Shown: positions 55,001 to 58,891 of the stretch, one piece after another | Position numbering within the stretch: the stretch's first letter is position 1 | How the letters are laid out: each line of letters opens with the position of its first letter | Assembly: GCA_025360715.1 (NCBI GenBank) | Contig: JANYBS010000235.1 | Coordinates: forward strand, 1-58,891 | DNA: 58,891 nt | Source of the DNA: Candidatus Eiseniibacteriota bacterium | Lineage (GTDB): Bacteria > Eisenbacteria > RBG-16-71-46 | Direction: 5' to 3' | Notes under the pieces: generated by a model | The model's database searches: none | What the model saw: only the letters and a program-made list of their open reading frames with translations | Told to the model about the DNA's origin: nothing | Program-made: the position numbers and the translations under genes

Positions 55001-55602
55001 AAGGCTGGGTGATCGCCAACGACAGCACCGCGATGGGCTTCACCGAAGCGCCCGACTCGATCGAGACGCTCTATCGCCAGCGCTTTCGCTGGAGCTTCGG
55101 CACGCTGCAGTGCCTGTGGAAGCACCGCGATGCCATTGGCCGGTACGGCTGGTTCGGGCGGCTTGCGTTGCCCACGCTGTGGCTGTTTCAGATCGGCTTC
55201 CAGACGCTCTCGCCCATCATCGACCTGCAAGTCATCTACACGCTCGTGATGGTCACCTCGAGCTACATCACGCGCGGCTTGCTCACGCAGGACTGGCAAC
55301 CGCTGCCGAACGCGATCGAGAGCTTATCGACCGTGGGCTTTTTATACCTGTTCTTCTTCCTGCTCGAACTCTTCGGCGCCACGGTGGCCATCTTGCTGGA
55401 GCGCGAGAAGAAGCGGTTGCTGTGGTGGCTCTTCTGGCAGCGCTTCATCTACCGCCAGGTCATGTACGCCGTCGTGTGGCGTTCGCTGCGCACAGCTGTG
55501 ATCGGCCATCACGCCGGCTGGGGCAAGCTCGAGCGCAAGAACACCGCGACCATCGACGCCGCCGCCGATCCGGCCGGCGACAACGCGCCGACGCCGGCTT
55601 GA
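52090..55602 (+). CDS. GH18-like/polysaccharide deacetylase/GT2 synthase trifunctional protein
   Basis: An 1170-residue membrane protein with three enzyme domains. After an N-terminal helix (24-47) a GH18-type glycosidase domain (about 105-440) has GVNIDLENL with the catalytic Glu (about 230) and VVLMAYDQHY. A NodB deacetylase (about 500-720) has LTFDDGP, GNHTYLHP (HxxxH) and FRPPYN. After two helices a GT2 processive synthase (about 780-1010) has DDGS, DADT, EDMDLTWR and QRFRW, then C-terminal helices to 1130. Together they resemble PgaB plus PgaC in one chain, so a deacetylated polysaccharide such as a poly-GlcNAc is the likely product, but it could be hyaluronan-like. Confidence 0.92.
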   Translation: MTPEPRAIFHDPSGRRRRWTLRIAVGLGALLVAILGVFLFSLIAVPILPPTEGLSVPLRRALRPEAAIPLKRETAIQRFLLREERRKLLAQISSDERAARAKVAKRRTAAGPNGIVAAFYATWQETGIHSLRANADKITHLLPLWLRIGETADGLDTRDWVLENTPRNKDVLKIVKQHHIAVMPVLSNAHEGRFDTALAHELLTHPAKQMKLAKELRDWLAQHGFIGVNIDLENLSAADTHLVPAFLARVTSVLHPAQLQVSFDLEVDGDVPDAGLVARNVDFVVLMAYDQHYVAGEAGPLCGIDWFGQALDRTLAKMPPEKLVLGVGNYAYDWTNGRAPADVMTYQEALFLAADSHEGVPPSEVVDFDSVAFNPTFHYEDEQNRDHEVWMLDAVTAANQRQVALAHGVKGSALWVLGTEDPSVWSFLDRARPDAVPDSIALARTSFPYDVEFQGDGELLSVASLPQNGERRLDREPTTGLFSDETYLKYPKSYLLHRQGFQPKELALTFDDGPSGDFTPPILDELKTLKAPATFFVIGDNAEHHPGLIQRMWAEGHEVGNHTYLHPNLAAISPQRVDFELNATQRVLQSQLGRSTLLFRPPYNADAEPTTSDEVLPILAAAKLGYITVGEYLDPQDWRLYTADGVRRTPRDIADAVVEAVHRGHGNAILLHDGGGDRTATIEAMRLFVPQLRAEGYTFVPVSSLAGVSRDKVMPPVSARDRALLGGDRIAFELLFLVQNFLRWAFITGIVLGAARVFWMTILALIAWQREKKRAFAPGPLPSVSVLIAAYNEKPVITRTIQAVLANHAQPLEIIVVDDGSRDGTADEVEESFRGHPLVRLIRQANGGKSSALNRAIAQARGEILICLDADTLFTPDTIGRLLRHFSDPKVGAVAGNVKVGNRVNVWTRWQALEYITSQNLDRRAYALLNAITVVPGAVGAWRRQVVLDAGGFRTDTLAEDMDLTWRIRRQGWVIANDSTAMGFTEAPDSIETLYRQRFRWSFGTLQCLWKHRDAIGRYGWFGRLALPTLWLFQIGFQTLSPIIDLQVIYTLVMVTSSYITRGLLTQDWQPLPNAIESLSTVGFLYLFFFLLELFGATVAILLEREKKRLLWWLFWQRFIYRQVMYAVVWRSLRTAVIGHHAGWGKLERKNTATIDAAADPAGDNAPTPA

Positions 55603-55606
55603 CCCG

Positions 55607-57067
55607 CTAGATATCGGAATCGTCGGTATCGCGCACCCAGCGCGCGTAGATGAAGATCGCCACCGCCGAAGCCACTCCGATGCCCACGAACGGGTACCAG
55701 ACCTGATAAGGCTGGTACGCATGCCACAGCATCGCGGTCGCCGCGTTGGGATCGAGATTCGTGAGCTTCTGCACCGCCTCCATCGCGTTCGTGCGATCGA
55801 CGCCCGCCGGCACGCCGCCGTGCAGCTGCAGATAGCGCAGCGCGAGCCCCGCCTTCTCGCCCACCTTGCCGTACAGGTCGCCCGCCATGAACGAGCCGTA
55901 CGCCCAGCCGATGGCCGTGGGCATGTTCGCGTAGCCCATGTACAAGCCCTTCTTGCCCTCGGGCGCGATCACGCCCAGGTAGTCGTTCATCTTGGGGCTC
56001 GAGAGCATCTCGCCCAGCGCGAAGAACGCGATGCCCAGCAGGCACGCCACGCCCGACATGGTGAAGCCCGCCGCCAGGAGACCGGCAGACGCGATCGCGA
56101 TACCGATGAAGATCGAATGGACCCGCCGCATGCGTGTGACCAGATGCGAAACCCACACCACCAAGAAGACAATCAGGAATGCATCGAGATTGATCATCCA
56201 CTCCTGCGCCACCATGGTGCCGCGCGGCGTGACCGTGGTGAACGTGGCGGGCAGATGCAGTGCCGCGACGATCGCGCGCGAGTCGACCCAGTCCACGATG
56301 AAGTTGGGCAGCAGGTCGAAGAGCTGCATGAACATGAGCCAGAAGCCCGACATGATCAGGATGAACACCAGCAGCCGCGGGTGGAACAGGTTCGTGACAG
56401 TGTCGCGCGCCGTCTGCCAGAAGCTCGCGGTCTGCGGCGTGCCCGCGCTCACGTTGGGGTAAGTGAAGAGCATGAGGAAATTCAGCGACACGATGACCGC
56501 GCAGCCGAAGAACACCGTCGGCCACGAATAGCCGTGCAGGTAGTGCGCCAGAGGCGGCCCAAGGAACCCGCCCACATTGACGAGCATGTAGAACAGCCCC
56601 CAGCCAATCGAGGAGCTGCGCTTATCCATGGTGCACTGCAGCGCGCCCCACACGCCCGGCTTGAAGATGGCCGTGCCGAACGCCAGCACCAGACAGCCCG
56701 CGGTGAACGACCAGAAGTCGCGCTGCGTGGCCATGAGCAGATAGCCCGCGACCTTGATCGCGATTGATACCGCGATGGTCTTCTTGTAACCGTACCGGTC
56801 TGCGAAGCCGCCCGAGAAGATGGGCACGCCGGATTGCACCAGCGCCCAGAGCGTGAAGATGAGTCCCTTCTGCGCCTGTGTGAAGTGCAGGCCATGGATG
56901 TCGTCGGCCTGGGCGATGTAGATGGGGATCACCACGCGCACGCCGTAGTAGGCGAGCCGCTCGAACATCTCCATCAGGTTGAGCATCCAGAACGCGCGCG
57001 GAAGCGCAGCGAGTTGGGTGAACAGGCGGGGCGACTGGACCGGCTCGGCTTTTGGTGACGCGCTCAT
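55607..57067 (-). CDS. POT/PTR2-family proton-dependent oligopeptide transporter
   Basis: An 486-residue MFS transporter of di- and tripeptides. It starts at 57067 with GGGGGA before the ATG; a longer frame adds 29 unconserved residues. Seen: NLMEMFERLAYYGVR (ExxERFxYYG motif), FGTAIFKPGVWG and FYMLVNVGGFLGP (POT signature), LSSPKMNDYLGVIAPEGKKGLYMG. About 12-14 helices. It converges on the trifunctional gene with only 4 bases between the two stops. Confidence 0.9.
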   Translation of the reverse strand: MSASPKAEPVQSPRLFTQLAALPRAFWMLNLMEMFERLAYYGVRVVIPIYIAQADDIHGLHFTQAQKGLIFTLWALVQSGVPIFSGGFADRYGYKKTIAVSIAIKVAGYLLMATQRDFWSFTAGCLVLAFGTAIFKPGVWGALQCTMDKRSSSIGWGLFYMLVNVGGFLGPPLAHYLHGYSWPTVFFGCAVIVSLNFLMLFTYPNVSAGTPQTASFWQTARDTVTNLFHPRLLVFILIMSGFWLMFMQLFDLLPNFIVDWVDSRAIVAALHLPATFTTVTPRGTMVAQEWMINLDAFLIVFLVVWVSHLVTRMRRVHSIFIGIAIASAGLLAAGFTMSGVACLLGIAFFALGEMLSSPKMNDYLGVIAPEGKKGLYMGYANMPTAIGWAYGSFMAGDLYGKVGEKAGLALRYLQLHGGVPAGVDRTNAMEAVQKLTNLDPNAATAMLWHAYQPYQVWYPFVGIGVASAVAIFIYARWVRDTDDSDI

Positions 57068-57110
57068 GAGTCCCCCGTGGTATCGGATTCCAGGACAACG
57101 AATGTGGTCG

Positions 57111-57139
57111 AGCCTAGCCTGACACGTGCAACGTGCAAA
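57111..57139 (-). promoter_or_regulatory. weak candidate promoter of the POT transporter
   Basis: TTTGCA (57139-57134), a 17-base spacer, TAGGCT (57116-57111). The same -10 string occurs at two other genes. Confidence 0.35.
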
Positions 57140-57191
57140 GGGCCGCCGAACCAACTGTGCCGCCGAACCAACCGGCCACTCTTCGCGCGCG

Positions 57192-57221
57192 TTGACGCTG
57201 CCTCGACCGCGCTGATAGCTT
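57192..57221 (+). promoter_or_regulatory. promoter of tRNA-Leu
   Basis: TTGACG (57192-57197), an 18-base spacer, TAGCTT (57216-57221) followed by GC. The predicted start is about ten bases before the tRNA. Confidence 0.65.
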
Positions 57222-57238
57222 GCGCGTCCCCCTTCGGT

Positions 57239-57327
57239 GCCGGAGTGGCGGAACTGGCAGACGCGCCGGACTCAAAATCCGGAGTTGCGCAAGCAGCGTG
57301 TGGGTTCAAGTCCCACCTCCGGCACCA
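57239..57327 (+). tRNA. tRNA-Leu (anticodon CAA)
   Basis: An 89-base class II tRNA with a long variable arm. The acceptor GCCGGAG pairs with CTCCGGC; the anticodon arm is CCGGA-CTCAAAA-TCCGG (anticodon CAA); the T arm has GGTTCAAGTCC; CCA encoded. Confidence 0.96.
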
Positions 57328-57869
57328 ATCTTCCAACAGCTGACGCTGCCGAGGGTGCGTCATCGTCCGCCTTCGTCCCCGACGACTATGCGGGAACTAT
57401 GCAGGTTCTCCTTTGGAAATCAGCCCTGCGGCCGACACCCTGGCAAGATCGGCTTCGGAGACAATCTCGTAGCGGCGGTAGATCGACTCCGACTTATGCC
57501 CGGCAAGCTTCATCGCGTTCGAGTCTGGCAGCTCCCATGAGCGCTACGCCGCGGCGGCCGGCCTGCCGCCGAGTTTTGGCCCGCGCAGCCATGGCATACG
57601 GCGGCTGCTCGTGCCCTCGACGCCGGGCGTGGCGCCGAGGATGACCGTGCCCCCCTGCGGCACTGAAAGCTCTCGACGACGGGCGCATAGGCGAATCTAT
57701 CGACCCGGCGGCGGATCGACTACCTCGACGGACTCGCCCGGAGCGATGCTGTCGGCAAGATCACCCAATGTGAATAAGGCAACCCTGCTGAGGATGCAAT
57801 TCGCCTAGCCAGCCGTGTGGGTGTAGAGTCGTAGTCACGGTTAAACGACCGCGCACGGAGGCGCGACAA
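57328..57869. other. degraded accessory stretch downstream of tRNA-Leu
   Basis: About 540 bases with no intact gene. It contains the integrase remnant and short frames without recognisable products. No repeat of the tRNA 3' end was found before the window edge. Confidence 0.5.
57397..57536 (-). pseudogene. tyrosine recombinase (integrase) C-terminal remnant
   Basis: A short minus-strand frame reads SWELPDSNAMKLAGHKSES then IYRRYEIVSEADLARVSAAG, ending at a TAG. This matches the end of phage-type integrases: an AMKLAGH segment, then the nucleophile Tyr in RRYEIV. A TAG interrupts the frame immediately upstream and no other integrase motifs are seen, so it is a decayed fragment. It lies 70 bases from the 3' end of tRNA-Leu, a common attachment site. 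Confidence 0.65.
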
Positions 57870-58250
57870 GTGCCGAGGTCGCCGATGCACTACAACCTGC
57901 TGGGTGCCGCCCAGCGCCGCGATGGCAATGCCCACCTCCTGCAAGTGATCCCCACCGCCGCGTTCGCCGCACGCGCCGCGAGCGAGCCGGGCCACATCAC
58001 GATCCCCTTCAACTCAGACAGAACGTGGCTGTCGTTTGCGATGAGCCCGACGGAACTGCGGAGTCGTCGCTCGAGGTTGCCTAATTGGTGTGTGCCTGCA
58101 GCTCGGGTTGCCCCCCAGGGGCGACGCACTTCGGGCACCCGTTCTGCTGGGGCGCTTCACTCACTTCGTTCCCACGCGCGTGCTCGCTCGGGGAGCCCAG
58201 CGTCACTCGCTGCAGTGAACCGACCGACCTCCACGGCGGCGTCTTTGTGA
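57870..58250 (+). CDS. 5' part of a probable frameshifted gene
   Basis: GTG start with a perfect GGAGG eight bases upstream. The frame codes well by third-position GC as far as about 58065 (MHYNLLGAAQRRDGNAHLL and ITIPFNSDRTWLSFAMSP), then loses that bias. The next frame takes over near 58085. The two frames probably make one protein with a one-base shift near a GTGTGTG or CCCCCC run. Product unknown. Confidence 0.4.
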   Translation: MPRSPMHYNLLGAAQRRDGNAHLLQVIPTAAFAARAASEPGHITIPFNSDRTWLSFAMSPTELRSRRSRLPNWCVPAARVAPQGRRTSGTRSAGALHSLRSHARARSGSPASLAAVNRPTSTAASL

Positions 58251-58612
58251 AGACGATCGACATCCCGGGCCTGCCGACTTCAGGCTTGATCAGCATCGCC
58301 GCCGATGATTTTGCCGAGGTTCGCGTGAACAGCGTGCTCGCTGGCTCATCTGGAAGCACGACGGACTACGGGGCTGCCGGGGCCGCGCAAGGCTCCATCG
58401 AGGTGATCGACCTCACGCCCTTCCAACTGGGCGGCAACAACGTCATCCCGCTCCGTGCGCAAGACGGCCCCGTAGCGTTCACTGGTGGTCGCTGTGATCC
58501 CTGCACCAACTCAGGGAACCCCGCAGGCGTCCTCTTCGGGAGCAGCATCAGTTTCACGGCGGCGACACAGTCGGCGCCAGAGTCATGGGGCAAGTTCAAG
58601 ACCACCTATTAA
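58085..58612 (+). CDS. secreted beta-sandwich type protein fragment
   Basis: A 175-residue frame from a TTG that directly follows TAA. The part from residue 52 (GGVFVKTIDIPGLP, SIAADDFAEVRVN, DLTPFQLGGNNVIPLRAQD) matches a jelly-roll, carbohydrate-binding-like repeat found in secreted bacterial proteins. It ends 15 bases before the next gene. The N-terminal 50 residues are Cys-rich and low confidence. It probably continues the 57870 frame after a frameshift. Confidence 0.5.
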   Translation: MVCACSSGCPPGATHFGHPFCWGASLTSFPRACSLGEPSVTRCSEPTDLHGGVFVKTIDIPGLPTSGLISIAADDFAEVRVNSVLAGSSGSTTDYGAAGAAQGSIEVIDLTPFQLGGNNVIPLRAQDGPVAFTGGRCDPCTNSGNPAGVLFGSSISFTAATQSAPESWGKFKTTY

Positions 58613-58627
58613 TGAGAGGAGTTCACC

Positions 58628-58891
58628 ATGCGTCTCTTTGGAGCAGCATTGTTCTTGGCTGCATTTGCCTTGGCTTCCCCCGACCGAGCAAGTGCCGACG
58701 GCGTTTGGACTACTGTCTTTCGCGATGATTTCGACGGCGTGGTTCTGAATGACGCCGCCTGGGTCGTCGAGTCGGCTAATGGGTCTTATGACGTGTCTGG
58801 TGGGGCGCTCAAGCTCCGCTCGCTCCCGAGCGGATTGCCGCAGATTGCCACCCGCGCTGGGGTCATTCCCGCCGGCGCGCCGATCAAGCTC
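58628..58891 (+). CDS. secreted concanavalin/LamG-like protein (partial)
   Basis: Starts at ATG 58628 with GAGAGGAG six bases upstream and runs off the window after 88 codons. A signal peptide (LFGAALFLAAFALASPDRASA) is followed by VFRDDFDGVVLNDAAWVVES and YDVSGGALKLRS, the usual opening of a concanavalin-like glucanase/LamG jelly roll. Codon use is less GC-rich than in the main run, fitting an accessory origin. Confidence 0.75.
   Translation, partial: MRLFGAALFLAAFALASPDRASADGVWTTVFRDDFDGVVLNDAAWVVESANGSYDVSGGALKLRSLPSGLPQIATRAGVIPAGAPIKL

Overview
This is a high-GC bacterial window of 58.9 kb, largely packed with co-directional genes that often overlap by four bases. The likely host belongs to the FCB (Fibrobacteres-Chlorobi-Bacteroidetes) side of the tree. 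It could be an Eisenbacteria- or Gemmatimonadetes-like lineage, possibly from a metagenome. The evidence is a PorV/PorQ-type outer-membrane protein, TPR/TolB-type Hanks kinases, PEGA proteins, Gram-negative envelope genes and a FlgO/TolB fold. The taxonomy is inference; no rRNA is present.

Regions. 1-20.5 kb (all minus) reads as one long run: comEC, purN, a HAD phosphatase, purC, purH, guaA, a small membrane protein, a Slt-type lytic transglycosylase, a dolichol/phytol-kinase-like protein, then four tandem Ser/Thr kinases (the last cut by the window edge). 20.7-26.1 kb holds a large PEGA-domain membrane protein and a divergent LysM lytic transglycosylase. 26.2-30 kb has two paralogous GlgC genes and a PorV-like protein. 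30-36.6 kb is a trpS-scpA-scpB-cupin-rluB-orf operon. 37-42.3 kb has an MFS exporter, a GAF-SpoIIE phosphatase and, divergently, a PilB/GspE ATPase. 42.4-48.1 kb has cstA, a CxxC-less thioredoxin-like protein, a DUF6580-like protein, a secreted PHI-1/EXO-like protein, a SurA_N-DsbA fusion and tRNA-Ala. 48.2-57.1 kb has a polytopic TPR membrane protein, a HerA-like DUF853 ATPase, a GH18-deacetylase-GT2 synthase and a POT peptide transporter. tRNA-Leu(CAA) at 57.2 kb marks the edge of what looks like an integrated, decayed accessory segment: an integrase C-terminal remnant, frameshifted secreted-protein genes and lower GC3.

Regulation. Reading the gene starts by eye gave a recurring promoter form, TTGACN, an 18-base spacer, then TANNNT, at both tRNAs, trpS, the glgC operon, porV and the PEGA gene, with close variants elsewhere. 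Three genes have a -10-like TAGNTT/TAGGCT box exactly six bases before the start codon and no Shine-Dalgarno sequence, which suggests leaderless mRNAs. Several stop/start overlaps use TTG, GTG and, probably, CTG starts.

Most notable: the kinase array with soluble FlgO-TPR tails, a promoter embedded in a terminator hairpin, a 10-codon leader ORF coupled to the PEGA gene, unusual low-complexity tails on RluB and ScpB, a zinc-ribbon tail on PilB/GspE, and the three-enzyme polysaccharide fusion.
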